Source of the DNA: Irineochytrium annulatum
Taxonomy: Eukaryota > Chytridiomycota > Chytridiomycetes > Chytridiales > Chytridiaceae
Length of the DNA: 41,626 nucleotides
Direction: 5' to 3'
NCBI GenBank assembly: GCA_027600665.1
Contig: JADGJL010000112.1
Location: 1-41,626 of the forward strand
The translations under genes were made by a program, and so were the position numbers. Position 1 is the first letter of the stretch, and each line of letters opens with the position of its first letter. Below are positions 11,801 through 22,406 of this stretch, one piece after another. The notes below the pieces were generated by a model that saw only the letters and a list, made by a program, of their open reading frames with translations, searched no databases and had not been told where the DNA came from.

Positions 11801-13356
11801 ACGGGCGCGGCCACGGCCACGGGTGCCGGAGGCTCAGCCGACGACATTCTCATCGGCGATTGTTGTGGCGCGGGAATGAGCGCCATTGACGAGATCTCCT
11901 TCGAGATGGGAGGCAGCGGCGCCTTCTTCGCCTCCACGATGCCGCCTGCGCCCGCCTTCGCCCCCGCATCACCACCGTCAACAAACACCGCCCTCGTCTC
12001 GGCATACACCTCCTCAATGGTCTTGGTCGACGAGATCTTGACGACGCGGCCGTCAAGCTCGTAGTGGTCGACGACGGGCATGGACTGGTCCTCAAACGTC
12101 TTGAAGCGTTTCTTGATCGTGTCGATGTTGTCATCCGCGCGGCCAGAGGTCTTGCCGCGCTCCAGGAGGCGCTCCTCAAGGACGTTAAGCGGGCAGGAGA
12201 AGAAGAGGACCAAGCGGCAGCGGCCGATCACACGCTCGAACTCGTAGGCTTGCTCGAGAGCCCGAGGGAAGCCATCTAAGGTGAGATGTATTAGGGCACA
12301 ATGCAGGAGTTATTAACAACAGGATACACACCAATGAGGAATCCGGGGGTATCGGCGTGTTCCAGCATCGCCTTCTTCAGCAACCCAATCATGATGGCCT
12401 TAATGTGCCGTAAGTTAGCACGGCGTCCCATCCAAGAGAGTTTGAGAGCCCACCTGCGGCACAATCTTCCCTTCCTTCATCAAATCGCCACACTGCCTTC
12501 CAATCTCGCTCCCCTTGTCAAGCTCGGCGCGTAGCAGGTCTCCGGCTGAAAGATGCGTATAGTTGAATTCCTTTGCTAAGCGCACACATTGAGTCCCCTT
12601 TCCGGAGCCGGGTCCGCCTAGAAACTCGTTAGTTCATATTCCACGCGTAAACCACGGATCGCGAACAAGAATTTACCTAGGACAAAAATGACGTTGGGAT
12701 GGTTTAACGGGGGGCTGTTTGATGCCGTGTCGAAAACTGCGGACGGCTTTGTCGGTAAGACAGGCAAGGGCTCCTTCTGCTTCAACGACGCGGTCGCGGC
12801 CGGCGGGAGCACCACGTTGTTTGACGTGCCCGACACCACGGCGTGGACCCCCGACCCCGCCGCAACGGCTGGGACGATGGCGGATCCCTTCGCTGTCAGG
12901 GTAAGCTGCTTCGCCTGGATATCTGGCATCATGAACGCGCCCTTCACGGGCGGCAGAAGCGGAACCGTCGGCATGTTGTGGTGCGGCTTCCCCTTTCCAA
13001 CGACGAAGCTAGGGCGGTCGACGACGCCCGCCTTTTTGTGATTCTCCTTCCGCTTGTTAGTAGCTTCCTTTGAAGGCACGGGAATGAACGCGTCCCAGGG
13101 TATTCGCAATTTCCCGCCCAGCATGTCCGCTTTTCTAAGCTTTCCAATACACTCTTCGATGTAAGCGAGGGGGTCCTCCGGACGGGCGAAGGTGAGACCG
13201 GTGAGAATACTCTGCAAAACACGCGAGTTACGATTAACCGTGCTCTAGGGAAGACGAAGCCGTTCAAACCTCAAGAATCTGGTTGATATGCTTTCGCTCA
13301 AAGTAGTCGCGGGCCTCCTGCTCCATCTCGGAGTGGATGAAGCTTTGGATGTTCAT
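8801..13356 (-). CDS. Five-domain adenylate kinase with N-terminal RIIa-type domain (AK5/flagellar type)
   Basis: Seventeen phase-consistent exons, from ATG 13356 to TGA 8801, give 1230 residues. Adenylate kinases interconvert ATP, AMP and ADP. Residues 1-75 ([20 protein letters not shown] region) match the RIIa-like N-terminus of AK5, which docks to scaffolds in flagella. A Pro/Ala-rich linker follows, then five complete kinase domains with P-loop lysines at K214, K478, K675, K870 and K1059. Each keeps the P-loop (GGPGSGKG or GGPGCGKG), SAGD or STGD, DGFPR and the lid sequence RG(K/E)TSGRADDN, so all five look catalytically competent. Exons: 13356-13270, 13211-12677, 12617-12454, 12398-12332, 12275-11715, 11651-11488, 11430-11125, 11059-10939, 10886-10723, 10680-10375, 10313-10035, 9984-9918, 9878-9813, 9764-9474, 9417-9278, 9225-9121, 9070-8801. 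A zoospore-flagellum role is inferred. Confidence 0.9.
9071..9120 (-). other. Probable GC-AG intron in the adenylate kinase gene
   Basis: On the minus strand the exon ends in CAAAG followed by GCGAGT, and the next exon begins after TTTAG. Using this GC donor keeps phase 0 on both sides and joins DQAAK to FEETIGPC, which restores the normal kinase core. The nearby GT (GTGATA) would break the frame. Confidence 0.7.
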
Positions 13357-13809
13357 CGCGCCGTTGTGACCTCCCAGGCTTCCTCACACAGGGATCGCGT
13401 TTCTTTTTCCAGCAGCTCAACGCGACAACGGCACGTCAGCACACGTCCCGCACGAGTCGTCGGGAAGGACTTGACGCGTCAACAGAGGAGACTTGTCGCC
13501 AGCGACAGCAGCGCAGCGATGGCTCGATATCACAACGGTCCTCGAACGGTCTAGCTTGCGTCTCGAAAACGCGACTTATCCAATCCGGTAGCGCGGCCCG
13601 GCCCCGCCGCGCTGCGCGTGCTATTTCTTCGCTATTGTCCATTGTTCGGATCGCGCCTGACCAGATCGCCGTGGTAGGTTCCGGTGTGGAGGTAGTACCA
13701 CTCGGGACGCGCGTCGATTACGTCGAGGCGGTAATCCTCGGGGCGCGGTGATCCCGCAGGCGAAAGCAAGTCGCGACCTCGGCATGGTGATGGCGTGAAT
13801 TATCGAAAA
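13357..13809. promoter_or_regulatory. Divergent intergenic region between adenylate kinase and ACP-like genes
   Basis: The two genes point away from each other, so this 450-bp GC-rich stretch should hold both promoters. A 68-codon minus-strand frame (13642-13436) shows no domain and is treated as a chance frame. No clear motif was recognised. Confidence 0.4.
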
Positions 13810-14541
13810 ATGAGGCCATCATCCTCGCTAGCGCGGCTGGCTCCAGCCCGTCCGATCCCCACGGCGCTGGCTGCCATCCTCCCGAGGCCGCATCTCCGGC
13901 CGATCCGGCAGCTGTTCTCGGTCACCTGCCGAACACCGTCGTCATCGCCCGCATCGATGTGCGCGAGGTTGGCGTCTCGGCCCGCGGGGCTCGCGGCGAC
14001 GGCGGGGATGGGAGGCTCGATCGTTCCTCGCCGGAATGTCATGAGGAAGCCCGTGAAGCCGAAGAAGTACTGGAACAGGCGGGATATCGAGCTGAAGGTG
14101 CTGGACATTCTGTTCGACCATGCGAAGATCCCAGAGGAGCAGGTGCGAACGGACGAAAGGGCAGCGCTCGCTGCTGTTTAAAGGATGATGCCTGACCTTT
14201 TCTCTTGGATGAACGCAGATCACGCTTGAGGCGAACATAGTCAACACGTTGTTTATCGACTACAACGACAGGTGAACCCGAACATTTCCCACTCTTTTTT
14301 AGGCGCTGCGATTACTAACGGGCGTTCGCGCAGATACGGGTTGATGGTGGACGTTCAAGTGGCCTTTGAATTTGAGCTTGGCGAAAGGTGCGCTTTGTCT
14401 GTTGTTACTTTATATGCTTTCCCAGCCAAATAACCGTTTGCGGTTTCTAGAGAGCACATGCGGGACTTCAAATCTGGGCGGGAGATTGTCGATGTTGTGA
14501 TGGCAATCATGGAGGAAACTCACCGGCTACAGTTTGATTAA
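13810..14541 (+). CDS. Mitochondrial acyl-carrier-protein-like protein lacking the carrier serine
   Basis: Four exons (13810-14142, 14219-14271, 14334-14387, 14451-14541) give 176 residues. The first 80 or so are Arg/Ser/Pro/Ala-rich with almost no acidic residues, a likely mitochondrial presequence. The C-terminal 80 residues follow the ACP pattern: an N-terminal helix (RRDIELKVLDILFDHAKIP), a middle helix (VDVQVAFEFELGE) and a last helix (SGREIVDVVMAIME). In working ACPs the second helix begins with Asp-Ser-Leu, whose Ser carries phosphopantetheine. Here the aligned stretch is NDRYGLMVDVQ with no Ser, so it probably cannot carry acyl chains. Such a protein could still have a structural role, as ACPs do in complex I, LYR-protein or mitoribosome assembly. 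That is inference. Exon phases fit throughout. Confidence 0.65.
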
Positions 14542-15171
14542 CGGCGGCCGATTACTTTGTCTCACCTGGGGCTCGGCAAGGCCTCAAAAGTGGGAGCCGT
14601 TGGTATTAGAGGTTCTTTTACCCATTATTTTGCTTCGTTTTTCCAATAAATCCTTTATGGCTTGATTACAACCCTACTTTTGTTTCATTAATTGTCGGAC
14701 TGCGGACACAAATTGCAGGCGTGAACTATTGCCCCTTTTTTGAGCCGGGATGTATGTTACGCCTTGAGACTTCAGCCACAACAAACTGATAATACCTTAC
14801 GTTGACGTTGGAGCAAACCATCAACGATAAAAAAAACTAAGTTACTGTGCGATATTTGTTTAAGTAAAATACGTGCGTGGACGTTCGCGAAAGTAGCAGA
14901 ATTACAAGGCAAATAGAAATTAAGGAGCTCACTCGTTGGGATCTAGAAGAACGATGTGTTAAAAACGAATAAGGTGACAACGTCCACATAGTTGAGAGCA
15001 ATAAAGAGTTTGTCAATAACAAGCAAGAGAAGAAATGTTTTTAGCGGAAATGTCCGATAAATCAAAGCTACAGGGTAAGAAGCATATTGTGAAAGCATGA
15101 AAGCATCACCACGTTCCGAGGACAATAAACCAAATAAAGATAAAGAGAGACCCAGCCAGCTAATTCGCCTA
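14542..15171. other. AT-rich tail-to-tail intergenic region
   Basis: This lies between the convergent ACP-like and RRM genes. AATAAA at 14645-14650 is the likely poly(A) signal of the ACP-like gene, about 105 nt past its stop. The rest is AT-rich; two short minus-strand frames near 14.8-15.1 kb are low-complexity and hydrophobic, with no support as genes. Confidence 0.5.
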
Positions 15172-18091
15172 TTACTCCTCCTTAACCTCCGCCCTCAGCC
15201 TCTCCAGCTCTCTAGTAAGCCCATCACACATCCCCCTAACCTTATCCATCAACCCAACAAGCGACTCAAGCTTGCCCTTGTTCTCCCCCTCATTGCCTCC
15301 GCGTTTCATCCGGTCGATCCCGACCTCGAGCTTCGACATGCGTTCGACGAGCTGCTCCAGCTCGCCCTCGGCTGACCGCACGCGCCGCTCATGCGGCGTC
15401 AACTCGGGCACCGCCTCCGGGACCGGGTCGACATCGTACGTATCCACGCCGGCGGCGGGGGCGATCTCTGGCGCAGGCGCCTCCTCGACTGCCTGCGCCT
15501 CCTCGGTTACGATGACATCAGCGCTCTGCTCCTCGGACGGGTGCTCGGCAACATCCGAAGCCTTATCACCCTTCTTCTTTTCAACCTCCTCTTCCGCAGC
15601 GCAATCGACCTCCTTCTCCACAACCTCCGTGCTCGCCTCTACGGACCGCGGAACCTCCTCACCCTTCGCTTTCTCGTCCACCTCCTCTTTCACCGCCTCC
15701 GGCACACCCCAATCATCCACTGCCCCCTCCTTCAGAACACCCGAAAGCGGCGCGGACACCTGCGACGACGAGCCCCACAGATGATCGTCCGCCGAACCCC
15801 TCCGGCCCTCATCCGCGCCCTGCGGGATCACGACGCTCAAGCTACCGTCCTCAACGGGCTTGGGCGCGAACGCGAACGGGTCCGACGGGATCCCGTCGCC
15901 TAGGTCCGCGTCCGTGTCCTCGTCGACCTCGGGGACTGGCTCGGGCGTCGCGACGATGGCCGTCCGCTGCTCAGCACCGGTGGGTGCGGGGCCGGAAGTC
16001 GGGGACGCCCAGGAGGGGACGAATGACGCTACGTTCGGGTTAAAGGAGGTCGCTGACGAGCTGCTGGGCGTGCGGCGCGGTTGTTGCTGCTGATGTTGCT
16101 GATGTTGCTGATGCTGCTGCTGCTGCTGTTGCGCCTGCTGCTGGGCGGCAACAGCGTCGGGGCTCTGCCAATCGCCCGGCGCGGATGCTAAGGACGACGA
16201 TGAGGCCTTCCGGGAGGATCCGGACATCATCATCATCGAGCTCGCGCGTCGGACAGTGGGGTGCGTCGCTGCGGCCGCGGCCGATCCGGCGGGGTTCCAG
16301 CCGCCCGATGTGGCGGCGACGTTGGTGGCAGAGGCGTTGGAGGGTGTGCGATCGATGGGTGCGACGGGAGATGCCCACGGGTCGGCGGACTGGGGCGGAT
16401 GGTGGCCGTGGTACTGCCCAGAGGCGGACCATATGGATGACATGGTTGTCGCGGTGGAAGTTGTAGAGGCGTTCGAGGGCGTACGGGCCCAGAGGTCGAG
16501 GGAAGTGGTAAAGGATTGAGCAGGATGTTGGTGGTGGTGGGAGGTAGAACCCTGAAATTAAAAAGTTAACATGAAGGTTACAGTCGGATAACAGCTTACC
16601 ATTGGAGCGGGCCCGTCTTCGACCATCGTGATCAGACTCTCCTCCCACTCCACCGGGACCTCACCCTGCATTCGAAAAACGCAGCTTACGCTTCCGTATC
16701 CCCCGCCCAACTGATCCCGCACGTCGTAGCCGTCGTACACGGCCTTGGCATGCGTAACGTTTTGGAAAAGGAGGAACAGCTGAAGAGGTGCGCCTGGCTT
16801 CATCACGAGTCTAAGGTCGTGAAAGCCATCGACGCCGGAGAGGAGCGCGCGAAGCTGGGCTTCGTCAGTAAAAGCCGTGTTCCGTACCAGAAGGACGTTG
16901 GAGATCGGTTTCTGAAAGTCGCAGCAATGATAAGTTTTCCTGATGTAATTCTCTCCCGTGGCGAAAGAATACATACCGGGTGCCCACCGTTAATTTTATT
17001 GCTCATCGCCCTGGTCGGAAAGTGCTCCGCTCCAGAGCTGACCCCAACGCGAACACCACCGTTCGTGATCACCTCCCTCAGCGCCCCATTGACGCTGCCC
17101 GGTCCACCCTGCATCGGCACCCCGGGTACGCCGAACCCGGCCCCATACGAGTTCGCCTTCCTCAGCCCGCCCCTCGACGATGTGCCCGACGCAGCAGACG
17201 ACGCGGAGCCGTTGTTGTGATGGCTCCGCGACATGGCCGGCGGTGGCGACGGCGCGCCGTACCCGCCGTGTCCAAGAGCCCAATTGGGACCTACGAGGCC
17301 CGCGGACCCGTTTGGCATTGGCATCATCATCATCATCGGGTTGTTGCTCCCGTTGCCGCTGGGCATGTACATCCCACCCGGGAGCTGCGGCGAGAGGCGA
17401 CCGGCGGGATGCTGGCCCAGAGCGCCGGCGAGATGTGGACCGCCGTGACCCTTTTTCGAGAACACGCTGAAGACGTTCGTGGTCATGTTGAAGTTCTCCA
17501 ACGCCGCCCTCGCGCTCTCGACGTCGCGGAAGTGGATCCAGCTGTGCCCGCCGTCGAAGCTGACGCGCTCAAAGCCCGGCAGGGTGTCGAGGTACCTCCT
17601 GAGCTCGGACTCGGACCAGTACAGCGTGGACGCCCAGATGACGCGGGACGGCTCACCCGTCTCGCGGATGAGCTTCTGCTCGGGCTCCTTGCGGGCGTAG
17701 ATGGCCGAGGGGAAGGAGTGGGAAACGATCGCCATGGCCGCGTGGGCGCATTCGAGGTCACGGAGGACGATGCGGAAGTTGGCCTGGCCGAACTGGATGC
17801 GCACGAAGCCCTGGAGGCGGTGGCAGATGGCCATGATGTCGGCCTTTTCGGCGAGGGAAGGTTAGTGGAAGGCCAAGCTAGGGAGTGGCACTCTCGCGAT
17901 AAAAACGCACCTTGTCCAGCAGGCCGAATCCGTTCACGTAGATCGTCCTGGCGGGAAAGAGCGGTGGTCAGCACAGGCGTCCGAGGTAGCTGTAGAGGTC
18001 GCTCTCACCTTGACCGTTCCATGAAGGAGGCGTTGCTTCCGGGCCCGGCCATCGACTGGTGATGCCCGGCCATGGACAGATCCTCCATCAT
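15172..18091 (-). CDS. Three-RRM, Gln-rich RNA-binding protein with C-terminal coiled coil
   Basis: Five exons (18091-18009, 17947-17911, 17843-16977, 16911-16600, 16551-15172) give about 892 residues. RRM1 spans about 28-95 (TIYVNGFGLLDK, then GFVRIQFGQANFRIVLRD). RRM2 spans about 100-180 (VIWASTLYWSESELRRYL, then HSWIHFRDVESARAAL). A Gly/Met/Pro/Asn-rich linker precedes RRM3 at about 330-400 (NVLLVRNTAFTDEAQL). The second half is disordered, with a Gln/His tract near 566-594 and a long acidic Glu/Val-rich stretch. A Leu-heptad coiled coil occupies about 824-892. RNA binding is well supported; the RNA target and process are unknown. The polyQ tract and disorder suggest an mRNP-granule protein (inference). 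The start is uncertain: two adjacent ATGs at 18091 and 18088 were taken, and the frame stays open further upstream. Confidence 0.75.
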
Positions 18092-19035
18092 CGTTGGGGT
18101 GACCGAGAGAGCGACAGGGACAGGGTACTGACGGCGACGGCGGGCGGTCCGGCTCCGGGGGCTCGCTGCACTAAGGCAAAAAAAGCTTTGAGCAAAGGCT
18201 GCAGGCCGGGGTCCCACCTGGTTGAAACAGGTCCCAGCGCCAACCCCCGACGCCAACGAAGCCTTCGCGCTGGACGACTGCTGAACGCTGGATGCTGGAT
18301 GCTGTACGCTGGTCCCCCGCGAGCCCGGGATGAGCTCGCTCATCCAACTCCCGGACATCATCTGGACTCGCAAGGTGGGCGGTGATCCAGGCGAGGTGGT
18401 GCGCGGAGGCTGGCATCGCGTCGCTGCATCCTTCGCCTCGTCGCGTCAAGAGCTTCCGTCGCCTCCCATCGTTACTCGAGCAGGCATGGTACTGACTGAC
18501 GTTTTGTCGACGCCAACATCCTTTATAGTCAACGCTCTTCATCGGCGCCGGGCAACAGGCCGGATAGCCGGCCGCTCGCCCGTGATCGCATCGCTACTTC
18601 GGACGCGGTTCAACACTGAGCCTTATCACGCGCGGTCCCATCAGGATAGGTGCTCCCCTGAAGATGTCCGGTGATTATAGGTGACCCGCGGACCGTGTGT
18701 CAGGGATGCAGATAAAGGGGATGCAGATGGAGGTCATGTTGTGCGTCAGTGCGGACGCCCCGACGTGCCACTCCTTAGGGGGCGGTCTCTCATACGGCGC
18801 TGTCGCCGCCATGGTTGCATGGTTGCTGGTGCAAACGTAGTGCATACGGGCCCAACGCAGAGGCAAAGGACCGGCCACGATGAATTTAAGTAGTAAGGAC
18901 CTTAATATAATTCACATGTATCTGCATTACGTGAGATGACCCACGTTGCTTTTGTAGCACATTACGGAGCCGGTCGGCCGAACCCACCGGACATCCATTT
19001 TCGTGGTTGCTTACTCGTCGCTCGCTCGCTCGCTG
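18092..19035. other. Divergent intergenic region between RRM and ALDH genes
   Basis: This 940-bp GC-rich stretch separates two genes transcribed away from each other. An open minus-strand frame up to about 18373 could extend the RRM protein N-terminally, possibly through another intron ending TTTTGCCTTAG, but no consistent splice phase was found. A CTCGCTCGCTCGCT run lies just before the ALDH start. Nothing else is recognised. Confidence 0.4.
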
Positions 19036-20706
19036 ATGGCCCCGCACCAGATCGTTGCCCCGCACACGCAGGCGGTGATCGCCGCCGTCGAGGAGGCCTC
19101 CCTCCCAGAGGCCCTCGCCGTTCTTGACGCGGGCCGGGCCGCCCTCCCGGCCTGGCGCAGTACCCCGCTCCCCCGTCGGATCGAGCTCGTCGCCAATATG
19201 GTCGACCGCTTCATGGCCCACCGCGACGAGATCGCCAACGAGCTCGCGGGCCTGATCGGACGGTATACCTTATCGTCGGCATTCCTGTTTTTCTTGGAGT
19301 TTTGATCGTGAAGGCAACAGTCCCCTCCGGCACTGCCAGAACGAGCTCAACGGCTTCCACGAGCGCGCCACGCACCTCCTCTCCATCGCCCCCACCGCCC
19401 TCTCGCCCACCACCCTCCCCGAAAAGCCGGGCTTCAAGCGCCACATCACCCGCGAGCCTCTGGGCCTGGTCCTCCTGATCTCGGCCTGGAACTACCCGCA
19501 CCTCATCGCCGTGAACGGAGCGCTACCGGCCCTTCTGGCGGGCAACGTTGTCGTCGTCAAGGCCGCGCCGCAGACGTACCCGTGCGGCGAGTGGTGGAGC
19601 AGGTGCGCGAGGGAGGCCGGGATTCCGGAGGGGGTTGTCGGGACGTTGAAGGCCGGGCATGCGGTTTTGGCGGATGTGTTGAGGGACCCGAGGGTGGATC
19701 ACGTGCATTTCACGGGGAGTGTTAGGGGAGGGAGGGAGGTCGCGAAGGTGCTTGCCGGTCGATTCATCGGTAACGTTTTTTTCCTTTTTTTTACCCATAC
19801 GTCACGATCGCTAACAAGAGTTATGTGGTGCAGGTCTCGGCCTGGAGCTTGGCGGTAAAGATCCCGCCTACGTCCGCGCGGACGCGGACCCGGCCACGGC
19901 GGCCGAGAACATCGTGGACGGGGCGTGCTATAACTCGGGGCAGAGCTGCTGCGCCGTTGAGAGGGTGTACGCGCACGCGGACGTGTACGACAGGCTGGTG
20001 GAGGAGTGCGTCAAGGTCGTGAGCGGGTATAAGCTTGGTGACCCTTTCGACCCGCAGACGAGTTTGGGGCCCGTCGTGAAGGCTGAGGCGGCGGAGGCGA
20101 TTAGGGAGCAGGTGGAGGATGCTGGTGCGTTGCTATTTTGTTAAATTCTTTGTTGGTGTTGATCGCTGCCACCAGTTTCAAAGGGCGCAAAGAAGCTCGT
20201 GGACGAGTCCCTCTTTCCGCTCGCCAAGAAGGGATCGGCCTTCGTCGCCCCGCAAGTGCTCGTGAACGTCGACCATTCCATGAAGATAATGAAAGAGGAG
20301 ACCTTCGGACCCGTCTTTGGGATCATGAAGGTGACTTTAACGTACTAATGGCCGCCTGTTAACATATTGCTTTAGGTAAAATCGGACGAGGAGGCCATTA
20401 AACTCATGAACGACTCTGAGTTTGGCCTGACGGCGTCAGTCTGGACAAAGGACAACGAGAAGGCCGAGGAAATCATGAGCCAGTTAAGAATTTATGCTTA
20501 TGCTCGTTGTTCTTTGCCGTCTGACCTTTTGCCTTTTGTTACTCCCCAGACTGGACGCCGGGACCGTGTTCCTCAATCGGTGCGACTATCTCGACCCAGC
20601 TTTGCCCTGGTGCGGGTGGAAGGATTCGGGTCGCGGCATCACGCTTTCGCATCTGGGATTCGACGCCGTGACGAGGCCGAAGGGGTTCCATATGAGGATG
20701 AATTAG
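19036..20706 (+). CDS. NAD(P)+-dependent aldehyde dehydrogenase
   Basis: Six exons (19036-19262, 19321-19769, 19834-20124, 20176-20330, 20376-20482, 20550-20706) give 461 residues with consistent phases. It oxidises aldehydes to acids. Hallmarks in order: ISAWNYPH (cofactor floor), FTGSVRGG (Rossmann turn), LELGGKDP with general base E230, NSGQSCCAVER with nucleophile C264, EETFGPVF, and the C-terminal NRCDYLDPALPWCGWKDSGRG. The GQSCC block followed by AVERVYAH resembles the semialdehyde / betaine-aldehyde-like branch, but substrate cannot be fixed from sequence. At 461 residues it is slightly short because the N-terminus is compact. No targeting signal is evident, so a cytosolic enzyme is likely. 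Intron 5 uses a weak GTTAAG donor, chosen because it alone restores MSQLDAGTVFLN. Confidence 0.9.
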
Positions 20707-20728
20707 ATCCCGCGCGTTGGGTTTGGCG

Positions 20729-20734
20729 AATAAA
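20729..20734 (+). terminator. Poly(A) signal AATAAA of the ALDH gene
   Basis: AATAAA 22 nt after the stop codon, on the same strand. Confidence 0.4.
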
Positions 20735-20962
20735 GAATGCTTTCTATGTTAGAAGATACATGCGTGTTCGGTCAGGTCAGCTAGTTAAGGCCAATTAGCA
20801 CCGCATAGGCGGCGACGTCCTGATGTCCGACTCGCTCGACCTCCGATGACAGTCTGGCGTCACGATGTCGCGCCTACCCTCCCTCACCGTCGGTCTGGGT
20901 GATGCTTTTTAATATTTATGATGAAGGCGTTTCATCAACGATTCCCTTGCCTCCCTCTTAGA

Positions 20963-22280
20963 ATGGCAACCACGACGGCCAACGAGTCCCTCACCCCGCG
21001 AGCCCCGGCGCCAGCGACCTCCCCGTCCATCACGCTCCCTCCGTCGTTCACCCCCGCGGTCGCTCCCAACGCGGCCGACTGCCTCTTCGTTTCCGCGCTA
21101 GCCGCCCTCGCGAACCCCGCCGCAACCGTCCCGGTCAACTGCTGCCTCTGGCCCGGCGTGAGATGCAGCGGTGGATACTATGTCACGGACATTATCCTGA
21201 CGGACGCGATGCTGGGGATCACGGGTACGCTGCCCGCGGACGGTTGGCCAACCTCGCTGGTCCATTTCCACCTCAACTCCTTCACGGCGCTCACCGCGTT
21301 GCCGAGTGGGCTGAGGGGCCTGTATGTTCGCCCCGTTGTTTTTGCATCAGCGCTGAACGATTGTTTTTTCTATGGTTAGGAACCTCGCTAACAACGGCCT
21401 GTCGGGCGCGATTCCGGACCCTTGGCCGGCGTAGCTTACTAGTCTGTAAGTATAGTCCCCGCCGCACTCCCCGCGCCGTCTTTGCTTACAACTAAACTAT
21501 GTTTTTGCGTTGGACGTTATATACAGCGATTTGAGGACAAACTTCCTGACGGGAACTATCCCCGCGTTGCCCATACCGCTGGGTGCCCCGTAAGTTTATA
21601 AACGACGGCGAGTGAGGAAAGGGCGAGAGATAGGAGGGAGAGACTGCCCATGAGGGTGAAGAGCGGATTGGACTAATATTCACGACCCCCCCCAAAAAAA
21701 AAAAAGAGCACTGCGATCCAACTCCATCTCTGGCACCATCCCGCCTTCCCTCCCCGTCTCCTTGACCGGGCTCGACATTGGCGGGAACATATGATCTCGG
21801 GCTCTTTGCCGTCTCTTCTGGCTCCATCGTGTATCTGTGAGTGTTTGTTTGACTTTTAACTGTCGGTGGACAACCCACCTCTTACAATCCATTTTATTAA
21901 AGTAATGTCGCGACAAATCGACTTTCGGGGACTATCCCGCCACTACCGCGCGCGACCAGCATGTAAGGCGAGGGCTCAGACCTGAGACCACTTACTTCCA
22001 TTTGGCAGAAACCTGGCCGCGAACGCGTTTGTCGGGGTTGTGCCCAACATAACGGACTCGTTTGTCCAACTGTAAGATGACAACTTTTAAATACTCTCCC
22101 GTGTTTCTTCTGTGACATTCAATCAGCAACCTCAACGGCAACGCGCTATCGGGCGCCATCCCAACCGGGATTCAGTCGACATGCGCAATAGGATTAGTCG
22201 TTAAGGCGCGGACTAGTGATGAGGCAGTAAAAGGAAGAAATAAAGAGATACGTACACAGCAGGTGGGGTGCCCGGGTTAG
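20963..22280 (+). pseudogene. Decayed leucine-rich-repeat gene (receptor-like ectodomain)
   Basis: The first exon encodes an LRR N-cap (DCLFVSALAALANP, then CCLWPGVRC) and a first repeat. Later repeats lie in separate short exons, each starting NLANN-, DLRTN-, NVATN-, NLAAN- or NLNGN-like and continuing L(S/T)GxIP. Exon borders fall at the same place in each repeat (phase 2). Lesions: an in-frame TAG at 21432-21434 in the second repeat; a shift near 21787-21794, where AACATATGATC puts a TGA in frame before an ISGSLPSLL repeat; and a phase mismatch at the next junction. The frame ends at TAG 22278 without a membrane segment. Other genes here use TAG as a stop, so recoding is unlikely. It is probably a broken paralogue of the next gene. 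Confidence 0.6.
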
Positions 22281-22406
22281 TGATCATTCCCCTCCGGCGT
22301 GTTCCGGGCAGCGAGAGTTTAAGATGTTGGTGGGGATGGCGGCTTGCAGACTGGCTTGTATTTGTAGCTGTCTGGTTTTTGGTGGCTTGTCACCAGCTCG
22401 TGTGCA

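Noticed and set aside
13436..13642. 68-codon minus-strand frame upstream of the adenylate kinase gene
   Set aside because: It cannot be spliced in phase to the kinase start and shows no domain; chance frame in GC-rich DNA.
16087..16145. CTG/TTG-rich run as a microsatellite or CRISPR-like repeat
   Set aside because: It encodes the Gln/His tract of the RRM protein on the minus strand; a coding trinucleotide repeat explains it.
16656..16679. 24-nt GTAAGC...TGCAG segment in the RRM gene that looks like a mini-intron
   Set aside because: It is in frame, stop-free and far shorter than any other intron here, so it is treated as coding.
21432..21434. TAG in the LRR exon as possible stop-codon reassignment
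   Set aside because: Other genes in the window (the reductase and FTR1) end in TAG at the right place, so the code is standard.
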